A stretch of 64,000 nucleotides of DNA from Caulobacteraceae bacterium (GCA_947475415.1 CANJLH010000001.1:344236-408235), one strand, 5' to 3'; counted from the first letter of the stretch, positions 1 to 11,207 are shown. A program made the numbers and translations. Notes: generated from the sequence alone by a model not told the origin.

Positions 1-392
1 GAATTCCGTCGACAGCATATCAATACCGCGGCGCCGTCCGCCAAGGCCTGTCTGTCAAATTACGCGGGTGGCGAGATCGGACGCCTCATAGGCGCCGTTC
101 GTGGAGGGTCACGCCTAGCGTGCGGCTGGCAGGCGATCATCCCTGGCCGGCGAATCGCCGCCGGGGCGCGAGAGCGCGCGGCCGAGCAAATCCCAAGCGG
201 CGTTTGCCTTGAGCCCCATGGGGCCGCGGGCCGCTGTTCAAGCGCGGTTCAGACGCCGCGCCTATGGTCGGGGTCCGATCGAAGGGTGGAGACGCTGGGA
301 CCGGATGCAGGCGTTGAGCCGATCATCCGTTCCGTCGGGCGCATCCTAACCCTTCCTCCTGCGTTATGACGCTGCATAAGGAAATCAACCAA
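1..392. other. Non-coding left edge, no gene recognised
   Basis: I see no convincing gene here. Open frames on the minus strand that run through it continue antisense through the next gene and have no recognisable motif. The stretch just before 393 holds a Shine-Dalgarno AAGGA (378-382) for the first gene. The promoter of that gene should lie here, but I cannot place it with confidence. Confidence 0.5.
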
Positions 393-788
393 ATGACCGG
401 CCTGAGAAAATCCCTCTCCATCATGGCGCTCGCCGCCGTGGTTTCCGCGCCGCTGCTGTTTGCGTCCGGCGACGCGGACGCCGCGTCGTGCCGCACCCGC
501 AAGCTCAACGGCACGCTGCTGGGCGCCGCCGGTGGGCTTCTGTTGGGCGACGCGGTGACCCACGGCAGCACCGGTCCGATCGTCGGCGGCCTGGGCGGCG
601 CGGTTGTCGGCCGGGAGATCGGTCGCAACGGCTGCGATCGAAATGGCGTCGCTTATCGCGGCAGCCGGGCCCGGCCCGCGCATTACCACTCTAGCGCGGC
701 GCACCACGCGCCGGTTCGCCAGACCAGCCGCAAAGTCTATTACGACGCCCACGGCGCGCCGATCAGCTATGTCGACGCCGACCGCTGA
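393..788 (+). CDS. Small glycine-zipper envelope protein with signal peptide
   Basis: 131-aa protein. The N-terminus is a typical signal peptide: basic start, hydrophobic core of about residues 8-25 and an Ala-x-Ala region near residue 30. It is followed by a short glycine-rich hydrophobic stretch of alternating Gly/Ala (LLGAAGGLLLGDAV, then IVGGLGGAVVGREIG), the pattern of glycine-zipper 2TM proteins. The tail is rich in Arg, His and Tyr. The ATG at 393 is chosen over an in-frame ATG at 366 because AAGGA sits 10 bases upstream of it. Such proteins associate with the outer membrane or periplasm; the exact role is unknown. It is followed closely by a lipoprotein gene on the same strand. Confidence 0.6.
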   Translation: MTGLRKSLSIMALAAVVSAPLLFASGDADAASCRTRKLNGTLLGAAGGLLLGDAVTHGSTGPIVGGLGGAVVGREIGRNGCDRNGVAYRGSRARPAHYHSSAAHHAPVRQTSRKVYYDAHGAPISYVDADR

Positions 789-844
789 GGCCCATTCGAC
801 CCCGTCACGACCGCCTTCTGGGGCAAGCTGAACTGGAGATCGCT

Positions 845-1321
845 TTGAGCAGAAATGGCAGAGGGGGAATGGGCCTGGGGCTCGGGCTGGCGGTCCTGGG
901 ACTGGGCGCCTGTAATGAGGTTGGCGAAAACCACGCCCAGGCGAACCGGGCGATATGCGTCGATTTCAAACAGGCCAAGGCCGCACCAGGCTTGGCGCCG
1001 GCGGACGGGGCCGGGGTGGTCGACGAGTGCGTGCGGCGTTGGTCCTACAGCCTGGCGGCTTCCCGCGACGAGGCCGACGTGGTCGCCGACGCGGTGGTGG
1101 CGGCCTGTGGCGTGCAACTGTCGCGCTGGAATCAGCAGACGGTGAACCAACACTCCGGCGCCGACGACGCGGTCAGCATCACCACCGGTCAGCCCACCAC
1201 ACCGCTGACCGAACGCTATGCCTTCACCCGCAATCGGGCGCTGTTATACGTGGTGCAAGCAAGGGCCGGGGGATGCAGCCCGCCACCCGCCGCAAACGGA
1301 GCGCCCGAAGGGGTCGGTTAG
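845..1321 (+). CDS. Putative lipoprotein of unknown function
   Basis: 158-aa protein from a TTG start preceded by GGAG six bases upstream. The N-terminus has two Arg residues, a Gly/Leu-rich hydrophobic core and a lipobox-like LGAC, so Cys23 is probably lipidated after signal peptidase II cleavage. An alternative ATG at 869 would remove the basic N-region. The rest has several Cys residues (for example C39, C60, C83) and no domain I recognise. It lies 56 bp after the glycine-zipper gene and may be co-transcribed with it. Function unknown. Confidence 0.5.
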   Translation: MSRNGRGGMGLGLGLAVLGLGACNEVGENHAQANRAICVDFKQAKAAPGLAPADGAGVVDECVRRWSYSLAASRDEADVVADAVVAACGVQLSRWNQQTVNQHSGADDAVSITTGQPTTPLTERYAFTRNRALLYVVQARAGGCSPPPAANGAPEGVG

Positions 1322-1382
1322 CGCATCGGGCGCTCAGCCAGACCCAAGGATTCGTCGGTCACGGCTTGCTGGGCGCGCCGCG

Positions 1383-1462
1383 CCATCTCCCCGCACCGTG
1401 CGGGTAGATGGGTGACGCCGGTGTGGTGACTTCAGCGCCGCAGGCGCTTGACCTCACCACAC
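1383..1462. repeat. Two adjacent strong inverted repeats in the gene end / ahcY gap
   Basis: Between the lipoprotein gene and the end of ahcY (about 350 bp without a gene) are two clear hairpins. The first, about 1383-1410, pairs CCATCT-CCCCGCA with TGCGGG-T-AGATGG around a 3-base loop. The second pairs GTGTGGTGA (1421-1429) with TCACCACAC (1454-1462), with an inner AGCGCC/GGCGCT stem. They could form a bidirectional transcription end for these convergent genes or be a dispersed palindromic repeat. No T-run follows, so a classical Rho-independent terminator is not supported. Confidence 0.45.
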
Positions 1463-1672
1463 GCGCGGAAACCGGAAATCCGCATTCAACCATGAGATTC
1501 ATGGCGCGAGATATCTTCGGAAGGGATCAGGGAAGGCGTGCGCGAATTGAGCGCCGCGCGAGGGGAACATTGCTCCTCACACCGCATTCCACGCCGGCGG
1601 CGTGGGGGCAAAACGGGCTGGCGCCGCCGAACGGTGGCGGGGACACGAACTAAAGTCCATGTCCCCTGGCCC

Positions 1673-3064
<1,392 letters not shown>

Positions 3065-3132
3065 GCGGCGATCCTGTGCGGGAGCTTTGTGCTGGCGGCA
3101 CCTATAGCCGCCGACGGGGATGTGGACAAGGG

Positions 3133-3156
3133 TCATATAAGGATATCTTTATATGA
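3133..3156. promoter_or_regulatory. Near-perfect 24-bp palindrome, candidate operator between ahcY and bioB
   Basis: The left half TCATATAAGGAT and right half ATCTTTATATGA are reverse complements apart from one mismatched pair, around a central GATATC. The site lies 69 bp before the ahcY start and 74 bp before the bioB start, so it can control either or both. ArsR-family regulators of S-adenosylmethionine/homocysteine metabolism (the SahR type) are known to bind AT-rich palindromes of this kind upstream of ahcY and met genes in Proteobacteria. Assignment to that regulator is inference. Confidence 0.6.
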
Positions 3157-3229
3157 CGTGTTAATGTCCACGCCTTGCCGTGCGCGCCCGGCGAGGTGTA
3201 TTGGCGCGCTTCCGCGAGGGATATTTCAG

Positions 3230-4210
3230 ATGAACGTTCATGTCCGCCCCGCCGACCCGGCCCTGCCCCGTCATGACTGGACGCTGGATGAGGTGGCGGC
3301 GTTGTTCGAACTGCCGTTCACCGAACTGGTGTTCCGCGCCGCAGAGGTCCACCGGCGCTGGTTCGATCCCACCGAGCTGCAGTTGTCGCAACTGCTCAGC
3401 GTGAAGACCGGCGGCTGCGCGGAGAATTGCGGCTATTGCAGCCAGTCCGCCAGCTTCAAGACCGGGGTGGCGGCCACCAAGCTGATGGACGCGAAAACGG
3501 TGATCGACGCCGCCACGGAAGCCAAGGCCGGCGGCGCGCAGCGGTTCTGCATGGGCGCCGCCTGGCGCGACCTGAAGGACCGCGACCTGCCAAAGGTGGC
3601 GGCGATGATCAGCGGCGTGAAGGCGCTGGGGCTGGAGACCTGCGCCACCCTCGGCATGCTCACCGCCGACCAGGCAAAGGCGCTGAAAGCCGCCGGCCTC
3701 GACTACTACAACCACAACCTGGACACCGGGCCTGATTATTACGACAAGGTGGTCACCACCCGGACCTATCAGGACCGGTTGGACACCCTGGAGCATGTGC
3801 GCGCGGCGGGGATGTCCACCTGCTGCGGCGGCATCGTCGGCATGGGCGAGACCCGGCGCGACCGGGCGGGGTTGCTGCACGCGCTAGCCACCCTGCCCGC
3901 CCATCCGGACAGCCTGCCGGTGAACGACCTGATGCCGATCAAGGGTACGCCGCTGGCCGGTTCCGCGCCGGTGGACGCGCTGGAGTTCATCCGGGTGATC
4001 GCGGTGGCGCGGCTGGTGTGCCCCAAATCCATGGTGCGGCTGTCGGCGGGCCGCGAGCACATGAGCCGCGAGTTGCAGGCTCTGGCCTTCCTGGCCGGCG
4101 CCAACTCGATCTTCATCGGCGGCACGCTGCTGACCACGGCGAATCCCGAGAAGGATACCGACGCGGCGTTGCTGGCGGACCTGGGCATGCGGCCGATGGC
4201 GAGCGCCTGA
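3230..4210 (+). CDS. bioB: Biotin synthase
   Basis: 326-aa radical S-adenosylmethionine enzyme that inserts sulfur into dethiobiotin in the last step of biotin synthesis. The [4Fe-4S] motif CAENCGYC (CxxxCxxC) is near residue 64. The [2Fe-2S] ligands are consistent with Cys residues in FCMGAAW, ETCATLG and STCCGG. The DYYNHNLDT and MPIKGTPL segments are typical. The ATG at 3230 has GAGGG nine bases upstream. No other bio gene is adjacent, so the rest of the pathway must be elsewhere. Both bioB and divergent ahcY handle S-adenosylmethionine chemistry, which may explain a shared control site. Confidence 0.97.
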   Translation: MNVHVRPADPALPRHDWTLDEVAALFELPFTELVFRAAEVHRRWFDPTELQLSQLLSVKTGGCAENCGYCSQSASFKTGVAATKLMDAKTVIDAATEAKAGGAQRFCMGAAWRDLKDRDLPKVAAMISGVKALGLETCATLGMLTADQAKALKAAGLDYYNHNLDTGPDYYDKVVTTRTYQDRLDTLEHVRAAGMSTCCGGIVGMGETRRDRAGLLHALATLPAHPDSLPVNDLMPIKGTPLAGSAPVDALEFIRVIAVARLVCPKSMVRLSAGREHMSRELQALAFLAGANSIFIGGTLLTTANPEKDTDAALLADLGMRPMASA

Positions 4211-4211
4211 G

Positions 4212-4242
4212 CACCTACCCACGTCAAATCCGGACGTAGGTG
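4212..4242 (+). terminator. Possible hairpin terminator after bioB
   Basis: CACCTAC (4212-4218) pairs with GTAGGTG (4236-4242) immediately after the bioB stop codon, with an inner ACGT/ACGT repeat. It is followed only by TGTTTG rather than a strong T-run, so it may be a weak terminator or an mRNA-stabilising 3' hairpin. Confidence 0.35.
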
Positions 4243-4289
4243 TTTGCGAAGGCCCGTGCCTGAACCGGCTGGCTTTGCTATCAGCGCAC

Positions 4290-7200
4290 ATGGCGAGCGG
4301 CACTGACCTCTTCGGCGGCCCCGGACCGCGCTGGTTTAACATTCCGGCGCACCGACCGTTCGCGGCTGATCTGGCGCAGGGGCTGTATGACGCCCTGACC
4401 CCGCGGGGTCCGCTGGCGCTTTCCGAAGCGGTGATCCTGACCCCTACCCGGCGGGGCGTGCGCGCCCTGGCCGACGCCTTCGTGGCCGCGGCGGGCGGAC
4501 GCGCCGTGCTGCCGCCGCAGATGCGTCCTCTGGGCGACCTTGACGAGGGCGAGCCGCCGTTCGAACCCGGCGACCTGGTCCTGGATCTGCCGCCGGCGAT
4601 CACGCCTTTGCGTCGGCGCTTTGAGCTGATCCAGGTGACGGTGGAACACCAGCACCTGCTGGGCAAGGACCTGAGCGCGGCCGGCGCGCTGGAATATGGC
4701 GAGGCCCTGGGCGGTTTCCTGGACAGCCTGCAGATCGAGGAGGTGAGCGCGGACGAGCGGCTGGCCGACCTGGTGGAGGCGGACCTGGCTGATCACTGGC
4801 GCAACGCCCGCGCCTTCCTGGAGGCGGCGCTGGCGGCGTGGCCAAAGCGGCTGGCTGAACTGGGCGTCATCGATGTGAGCGCAAGGCGGGTGGCGCTGTT
4901 GCGGCGGCTGGCGCAGGCCTGGACCGATCGGCCGCCGCAAGGGGTGCTGGTGGCGGCCGGCTCCACCGGCACGGCGCCGGCCACCGCCGACCTGCTGCGG
5001 GTGATCGCCGAGGCGCCGCAGGGGGCGGTGGTGCTGCCGGGTCTGGACGGCGACCTGGCCGACGCGGCCTGGGCGGGGGTGGACGACCAGCATCCGCAGG
5101 GCGCCCTGCGGCGGCTGCTGGCCCGCGGCGGCGTTGAACGGAGCGATGTCGCGGCATGGCCCGCCGGCGCCGGGTTCGAATCGCGGGCCCGATGGCGGCG
5201 GCGGCTGATCAATGAAGCCCTGCGTCCGGCCAAGGCCACCGCCGACTGGCTTAACGTCATCGCGGATTTGCAGGGCGAAGCCGGCGAGGAGGAAGCAGGG
5301 CTGGATGCGGTGGAGGCCGGCCTGGAGAACCTGTCGGTGATCACCGCCGTCGGCGAGGAAGAAGCGGCCTGCGCAGCGGCGCTGCTGCTGCGCGAGACCC
5401 TGGAGACTCCCGGCGCCACCGCGGCCCTGATCACCCCGGACATGACCCTGGCGCGGAGGGTGAGCGCACGGCTGGACAGCTGGGGGATCGTGGCGGATTC
5501 CTCGGCGGGTGTGGCGCTGTCGGCCTGCCGTGGCGGTGTGCTGGCGGGCCTGCTGGCGCGGGCGACGGTCGATCCGCTGGACCCGGTGACGCTGCTGGCG
5601 ATCCTGAAGCACCCGTTCACCCGCCTGGGCCTGGACCCCGACGTCCTGGCGCAACAGCGCGAGGGCCTGGAGCGCCACGGCCTGCGCGGACCACGGGTGT
5701 TTTCCTGGGAGGCTCTGCGAGCCCGGCTGGCGAAGCGGCGGGCGGAGGCCCAGACGGATTCCCGGCGGGCGCACGAGACCGCCCAAATTGAAGCCGGCGA
5801 GGCGCTGGCGACGGCGCTGGAGGCCCTGACCCTCGCGCTTGGCGCACCGTGGGCGCAGACCGGCCTCGCCGCGCCCGCCGGGGCCGCACGTGCCCTGGCG
5901 CAGGGGCTGGAGGCTGTGGCGGCGGACGCCGCCAGGGCCTCCGGGGCGCTGTGGGCCGGATCCGGCGGCGAGACGCTGTCACGACTGATCGCCGGGCTGA
6001 TCGGGGAATCCGACGGCCTGCCGGCGGCGACGCCGCGGGGTTTCGCCAATCTGCTGTCGCGGCTGATGTCCGGGGAGACCGTCCGGGCCGCCAGCGCCAC
6101 CCACCCGCGCCTGCGCATCCTGGGGGCGATCGAGGCGCGGATGGTGCGCGCCGACCTGGTGATCCTGGCGGGGCTGGAGGAAGGCGTCTGGCCGCGTGCG
6201 GCACCGGCCGATCCGTTCCTGTCGCGGCCGATGCGCAAAGCTCTGGGCCTGCCGGCGCCGGAGCGGCGAATCGGGCTTGCAGCCCACGACTTCGCCCAGG
6301 CCGCCTGCGCGCCAAAGGTGGTGCTGCTGCATTCCGAGCGCCGCGACGGGGCGCCTGCGGTGAAGTCGCGCTGGCTCTGGCGGCTGGAAACTTTGGCCAA
6401 GGGCGCTGGCGCGGACCCGCTGCCGGGACGGCCGGAGATTCTCGACTGGGCCCGGCGGCTGGATGCGCCGGACGGCTATGCGCCGGCGAAGCGGCCCGCG
6501 CCGCGTCCGCCGCTTGCGGATCGGCCGACCCAACTGGCCGTCACCCGGGTGGAGGCGCTGACTCGCGACCCCTATTCGGTGTGGGCGCGGGACATGCTGC
6601 GTCTCTACAGGCTGGACCGACCCGACGAGGCGGCGGACGCCCGCGCTCGCGGCACGGCGATCCACGAGGCCTTCGAGCGTTTCGCCAAGGCCCACCCCGA
6701 AGACCTGCCGGATGACGCCGCGGCGGTGTTTGAAGCCTTCTACATGGAGGCGCTGAGCGCCGCCGGCCTGCCCCAGGAGGCGCTGGCCCGGGAGGCGGCC
6801 TTGGCTCGGGAGGCCGCCGCCTGGGTCGCCGAGCAAGAAGCGATCCGCCGGGTTCCGGGCTGCCGGATCCATGTGGAGATCCAGGGCAAGCTCACCTTCC
6901 CGGTCGGGGACAGCGACTTCACCCTCACCGCCAAGGCCGACCGCATCGAGGCTGTGGACGGATTTGGCCATATCCTCGACTACAAGACCGGCGCGCCACC
7001 GACCAAGAAGGTGGTCCAGAGCGGATTTTCGCCGCAACTCACCCTGACCGCCGCCATCCTGGCCCGAGGCGGCTTTACGGACCTGGGCGTGCTGGCGCCG
7101 GGCGAACTCACCTATCTGGCGGTGACCGGCCGGCGGCCCGCCGGCAGGGTGGAGGTCCGCGCCGCGGCGGGAGACGAGGCCCGTGACGCCGCCGATCAGG

Positions 7201-7358
7201 CGCTGGATGGACTGAAGGCGATGCTCGCCCGCTACCAGAACGCCAACCAGGCCTATGTGTCGCGCACGGCGCCGCAGTTCGTCCACAGCTACGCCAGCGA
7301 CTATGACCACCTGGCGCGGGTGACCGAATGGATGGCCAGCGGCGAGGCCGAGGAATGA
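4290..7358 (+). CDS. addB: AddB subunit of the double-strand break repair nuclease-helicase
   Basis: 1022-aa partner of AddA in the alphaproteobacterial counterpart of RecBCD, which resects double-strand ends and loads RecA. The N-terminal half is helicase-like but has no recognisable Walker A lysine motif, as usual for alphaproteobacterial AddB. The C-terminal PD-(D/E)XK nuclease has GHILDYKTG near residue 896 with the preceding RARGTAIHEAFE segment. The Fe-S cysteine cluster of Bacillus AddB is absent from the C-terminus. The ATG at 4290 is chosen over an in-frame TTG 15 bases upstream. The last codons overlap addA by an ATGA, indicating translational coupling. Confidence 0.93.
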   Translation: MASGTDLFGGPGPRWFNIPAHRPFAADLAQGLYDALTPRGPLALSEAVILTPTRRGVRALADAFVAAAGGRAVLPPQMRPLGDLDEGEPPFEPGDLVLDLPPAITPLRRRFELIQVTVEHQHLLGKDLSAAGALEYGEALGGFLDSLQIEEVSADERLADLVEADLADHWRNARAFLEAALAAWPKRLAELGVIDVSARRVALLRRLAQAWTDRPPQGVLVAAGSTGTAPATADLLRVIAEAPQGAVVLPGLDGDLADAAWAGVDDQHPQGALRRLLARGGVERSDVAAWPAGAGFESRARWRRRLINEALRPAKATADWLNVIADLQGEAGEEEAGLDAVEAGLENLSVITAVGEEEAACAAALLLRETLETPGATAALITPDMTLARRVSARLDSWGIVADSSAGVALSACRGGVLAGLLARATVDPLDPVTLLAILKHPFTRLGLDPDVLAQQREGLERHGLRGPRVFSWEALRARLAKRRAEAQTDSRRAHETAQIEAGEALATALEALTLALGAPWAQTGLAAPAGAARALAQGLEAVAADAARASGALWAGSGGETLSRLIAGLIGESDGLPAATPRGFANLLSRLMSGETVRAASATHPRLRILGAIEARMVRADLVILAGLEEGVWPRAAPADPFLSRPMRKALGLPAPERRIGLAAHDFAQAACAPKVVLLHSERRDGAPAVKSRWLWRLETLAKGAGADPLPGRPEILDWARRLDAPDGYAPAKRPAPRPPLADRPTQLAVTRVEALTRDPYSVWARDMLRLYRLDRPDEAADARARGTAIHEAFERFAKAHPEDLPDDAAAVFEAFYMEALSAAGLPQEALAREAALAREAAAWVAEQEAIRRVPGCRIHVEIQGKLTFPVGDSDFTLTAKADRIEAVDGFGHILDYKTGAPPTKKVVQSGFSPQLTLTAAILARGGFTDLGVLAPGELTYLAVTGRRPAGRVEVRAAAGDEARDAADQALDGLKAMLARYQNANQAYVSRTAPQFVHSYASDYDHLARVTEWMASGEAEE

Positions 7359-10300
7359 ACCGCGCGGACCTGATGGACGCCCAGCGCCGCGCCGCCGATC
7401 CGGCGCGTTCGGCCTTCGTCACCGCCAACGCCGGGTCGGGAAAGACCAAGACGCTGATCGACCGGGTGGCGCGGCTGCTGCTGGGCGAGGTCGATCCTGA
7501 GAAGATCCTCTGCGTCACCTACACCAAGGCCGCCGCGGCGGAGATGCAGCGAAGGTTGTTCGACCGCTTGGGCGGATGGTCGGTGCGTGACGACGACAGC
7601 CTGCGCGAAGAGCTGGCCGAACTGCTAGGGCGAACCCGCGACGACTTCGACCCAAAGGCCTTGTCCGACGCCCGATCCCTGTTCGCAAAGGCGTTGGAAA
7701 CGCCGGGCGGCCTGAAGATCCAGACCATCCACGCCTTCTGCGAAAAGCTGCTGCGGCGCTTCCCGGTGGAGGCTGGCGTATCGCCGGGATTTCGGGTGAT
7801 GGACGATCCGACCGCCGCGGCGGTGGCGGTCGCGGCGCGCCGTGCGGTGGCGCAGCTGGCGCTGGCGCAACGGAACCTGGCTGTCGCCGATGCCTATGCG
7901 CGGCTATCGGTGGCTCTGGACTTCGAGTCCTTCCAGTCGATGTTCGTCGGTTTCGAGGCGCGGCGCGGGGCGCTCAGCGCCTTTTTCACCCGCTGCGGGG
8001 GATTCGAGGGGGCCGAGGCCTGGCTTTGGAGCATTTGCAACGCGCCGCCGGGCGCAGACCTGGCCAAACTCGACGCCGCCGCCGCCGCTGACCTGAACCG
8101 CGACCTGTGGCGACGGGCGGCCGAAGCCCTGTCCGGGGGCGCCGCGACGGATCAGAAGAACGCCGAGCGCCTGCGCGCAACCGCCAATGATCCGCAGGCG
8201 GGCCTGGCGGCGCAGCTCTCCTGCCTGTTCACCGAAAAAGGCGCGGGAACAGCCGCGACCTGGGTGGCCAAGTCAAAATCCATGCAGTCGCGGCCGGAAC
8301 TGCAGAGCGCCATGCTGGCCGAACAGGACCGGCTTGCCGCCGCCCGTGACGTGATGCGCGGCGCGCGAATAGCCCTGGAGACCCGCGACGCCCTGGTGCT
8401 GGCCCACGCCTATCTGAGCGCCTATGAAATCGAGAAGGCGTCCGCCGGGGCGCTGGACTTCACCGACCTGATCGAGAAGGCCGGAGCCCTGGTCGACAGC
8501 AGCCCCGCCGCGGCCTGGGTGCTCTACAAGCTGGATGGCGGCATCGACCACATCCTGGTGGACGAGGCCCAGGACACCGCCCCCGACCAGTGGAAGATCG
8601 TCCGCGCCCTTAGCGACGAATTCTTCGCGGGCGCCGGGACGCCGAGGGCGCGCGGGCGGAACGCGCCGGAACGCACGGTGTTCGTGGTGGGTGACGAGAA
8701 GCAGTCGATCTATTCCTTCCAGGGCGCAGACCCGGCGCGGCTGCGGCTGGAAACCAATCGGATGATCGCCCGCATCGAGGGGGCGGGCCGGCTGGGGGGA
8801 ACCGAACCGCTGCTTACGTCGTGGCGCTCCACGCCCCAGGTGCTGACATTCGTAGATGCGGTGTTCCCGGTAGGCGTGCCTCCGGGCGACGGACCCCTGC
8901 GCCATGAGCCGATGCGCGATCAGCACGACGGCTGCGTCGACCTGTGGGACCTGTTCCGCGACTCGGGCGGGGAGGAGCGCGGCGCCTGGGATGCTCCTCT
9001 CGACACTGAACGGGCGGACAGCGCCAACCGCCGGCTGGCCCAGGCGATCGCGGGGGAGATCGCCGACACCCTTGGGCGCGGTGACGCGGTGTTCGACAAG
9101 GACGACAAGGTCTGGCGACCGTCGGAAGCCCGTGATGTCCTGATCCTCGTGCGCAAGCGCGGTGGATTGTTCGATGAGATCCTGCGAGCGCTGAAGGCGG
9201 CCGGGCTGCCGGTGGGCGGCGCCGACCGGCTGGCGCTATCGGGCCATATCGCCTTCGACGACCTTATGGCTCTGGCCAGGTTCGTGCTGTTTCCCGGCGA
9301 TGACCTGAACCTCGCCGCCTTGCTCCGCAGTCCGTTCTTCGACGTGGAGGACGACCAACTCTATGACCTCGCCCACGGTCGGGAGATGAGCCTGTGGGCG
9401 CGCCTGACGGCGCAGGCCGCGGTGGAGCCGCAATGGGTGGCCGCCCACGGTTTTCTTTGCGCCGCCTGCGCCGTGAGCCGCGAACGGGCGCCGCTGGAAT
9501 TCTTCCGCTGGGCGCTAGGGTTCCGCGACGCCGCGGGCCGCAGCATGCGCGCGCGCATCCTTCGCCGGCTGGGTCTGGCGGCGGATGACACCCTTGATGA
9601 GTTCCTGGCCCAGGTGCTGGCCGCCGAGGGCCGCGGGATCGCCGACCTGGAAACCCTCGCAGCCGACTTCGCCAGCCTGGACATCACGGTCAAGCGAGAG
9701 ATGGAGGCGGGCCGCAACGAAGTCCGGGTGATGACCGCCCACGGCGCCAAGGGGTTGGAGGCGCCGATCGTATTCCTGCCGATCGGGGCCGGGGAAACCT
9801 CGCCACGAGGCTCGCCCCTGCTGGAAACCGAGGACGGTGGGTTCCTCTGGAGCCCCCGAAAAGACGAGGATTGCCCCGCTTCCGCCGAAGCCCGCGCGCG
9901 GCGGGTGCGGAAGGAGGATGAGGAGGCCCAACGGCTGCTCTATGTGGCGCTGACCCGCGCCCGCGACCGGCTGGTGATCTGCGGCCGGATCGCTGCGAAC
10001 CGGAAGGAGGATAACCTCGCAGGCTGGTGGCCGGCGGTAAGGTCAGCCTTTGACGCCCTGCCGCAATCCACGCTGACCGGCGAGGGTCGACGCAGGTTCG
10101 GTCCTGACCCGCAGCGGTTGGCGGCGACGTTGAAAGCGCCATACGCATCTGGCCCCCTTCCGGCCTGGATCGCCGAGAACGCACGGAGTGAGGCCTTCGC
10201 CCGCTACGCCTCGCCCTCGAACCTGGGGGAAAGCGAAGCGGCATTGGCCACCTCGCCGCTGGCGGAGCAGGGCGGGCTGGGGCGGTTCCGGCGCGGCGAC

Positions 10301-10801
10301 CTGATCCACCGGCTGTTGCAGATCCTGCCGGACCTGCCGCCTGACGAGCGAAAAGCCGCGGCCCTGGCGATCCTGGGGCGGGAACGCGACCTCACCGACG
10401 CCCAGCGCCAGGAGATGGCGGCGGCGGCTTTTGGGGTCCTTCAGGACGCCCGGTTCGCCCAGGTGTTCGGCCCGGGCGGACGGGCGGAAGTGGCCGTCGC
10501 CGGGACCGCGGCGGCGCTGCCAGCCGGCTTGACCATTTCCGGGCGCATCGACCGCCTGGTGGTGCTGGAAGACCGGGTGCTGGTGGCCGACTTCAAGACC
10601 AACCGCCCATCACCTGACCGCATCGAAGACGCCGATCCGGTCTATATCCGCCAGATGGCCATCTATACGGCGGTGCTGTCCGAAGTGTTCCCCGGCCGCA
10701 CCGTGGAAGCGGCCCTGGTCTGGACCGATGGACCAAAGCTAATGGCGGTTCCCGAAAACATGATGGCGCAGACTCTGATTGAGCTTCGCCACAGCGGTTG
10801 A
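7355..10801 (+). CDS. addA: AddA helicase-nuclease subunit
   Basis: 1148-aa UvrD-type superfamily 1 helicase with a C-terminal RecB-family nuclease. The Walker A ANAGSGKT is at residues 24-31. Helicase motif II reads VDEAQDT near residue 405, then GDEKQSIYSFQGA, and motif VI reads YVALTRARDR. The nuclease centre VADFKTNRP is near residue 1078, preceded by FRRGDLIHRLL. It forms the active enzyme with AddB, whose stop codon overlaps this start (ATGA). The length is normal for the family. trxA follows 82 bp later on the same strand, an order often kept in alphaproteobacteria. Confidence 0.95.
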   Translation: MNRADLMDAQRRAADPARSAFVTANAGSGKTKTLIDRVARLLLGEVDPEKILCVTYTKAAAAEMQRRLFDRLGGWSVRDDDSLREELAELLGRTRDDFDPKALSDARSLFAKALETPGGLKIQTIHAFCEKLLRRFPVEAGVSPGFRVMDDPTAAAVAVAARRAVAQLALAQRNLAVADAYARLSVALDFESFQSMFVGFEARRGALSAFFTRCGGFEGAEAWLWSICNAPPGADLAKLDAAAAADLNRDLWRRAAEALSGGAATDQKNAERLRATANDPQAGLAAQLSCLFTEKGAGTAATWVAKSKSMQSRPELQSAMLAEQDRLAAARDVMRGARIALETRDALVLAHAYLSAYEIEKASAGALDFTDLIEKAGALVDSSPAAAWVLYKLDGGIDHILVDEAQDTAPDQWKIVRALSDEFFAGAGTPRARGRNAPERTVFVVGDEKQSIYSFQGADPARLRLETNRMIARIEGAGRLGGTEPLLTSWRSTPQVLTFVDAVFPVGVPPGDGPLRHEPMRDQHDGCVDLWDLFRDSGGEERGAWDAPLDTERADSANRRLAQAIAGEIADTLGRGDAVFDKDDKVWRPSEARDVLILVRKRGGLFDEILRALKAAGLPVGGADRLALSGHIAFDDLMALARFVLFPGDDLNLAALLRSPFFDVEDDQLYDLAHGREMSLWARLTAQAAVEPQWVAAHGFLCAACAVSRERAPLEFFRWALGFRDAAGRSMRARILRRLGLAADDTLDEFLAQVLAAEGRGIADLETLAADFASLDITVKREMEAGRNEVRVMTAHGAKGLEAPIVFLPIGAGETSPRGSPLLETEDGGFLWSPRKDEDCPASAEARARRVRKEDEEAQRLLYVALTRARDRLVICGRIAANRKEDNLAGWWPAVRSAFDALPQSTLTGEGRRRFGPDPQRLAATLKAPYASGPLPAWIAENARSEAFARYASPSNLGESEAALATSPLAEQGGLGRFRRGDLIHRLLQILPDLPPDERKAAALAILGRERDLTDAQRQEMAAAAFGVLQDARFAQVFGPGGRAEVAVAGTAAALPAGLTISGRIDRLVVLEDRVLVADFKTNRPSPDRIEDADPVYIRQMAIYTAVLSEVFPGRTVEAALVWTDGPKLMAVPENMMAQTLIELRHSG

Positions 10802-10883
10802 TGCGGGCATGTGAGTTGCATACATGGCGAACTGACCCGGCTGCCGTCCCGCCTTTGGGGCGCGGCCACGAAAGGAACACCCG

Positions 10884-11207
10884 ATGAGCACGGTTCAAGT
10901 CACCGACCAATCGTTCGATGAGGACGTCCTGAAGGCCAGCCGGCCGGTTCTGGTGGACTTCTGGGCGGAGTGGTGCGGCCCATGCAAGCAGATCGCACCT
11001 GCTCTGGAGCAAATTTCCGACGAGCTGGGCGACAAGGTGACGGTCGCCAAGCTGAACATCGAAGATAGCCCTATGACGCCCGGCCGCTACGGCGTGCGCG
11101 GCATCCCCACCATGATGCTGTTCAAGGACGGGCAGATGACCGCCATGAAGGTCGGGGCCATGCCCAAGCAGAAGATCCTCGACTGGCTGACCGAAGCCGG
11201 AGTCTGA
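10884..11207 (+). CDS. trxA: Thioredoxin
   Basis: 107-aa classical thioredoxin with active site WCGPC at residues 30-34, the buried Asp in VDFWAEW, and the cis-Pro in RGIPTMMLF. It is a general cytoplasmic dithiol reductant for enzymes such as ribonucleotide reductase and methionine sulfoxide reductase. The ATG is preceded by AAAGGAA at good spacing. It lies downstream of addA, perhaps on the same transcript. No signal peptide is present. Confidence 0.97.
   Translation: MSTVQVTDQSFDEDVLKASRPVLVDFWAEWCGPCKQIAPALEQISDELGDKVTVAKLNIEDSPMTPGRYGVRGIPTMMLFKDGQMTAMKVGAMPKQKILDWLTEAGV

Noticed and set aside
4281..6400. Long open frames on the minus strand opposite addB
   Set aside because: High G+C sequence gives long antisense frames. 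They have Arg/Pro-rich composition and no motif, while addB is well supported.
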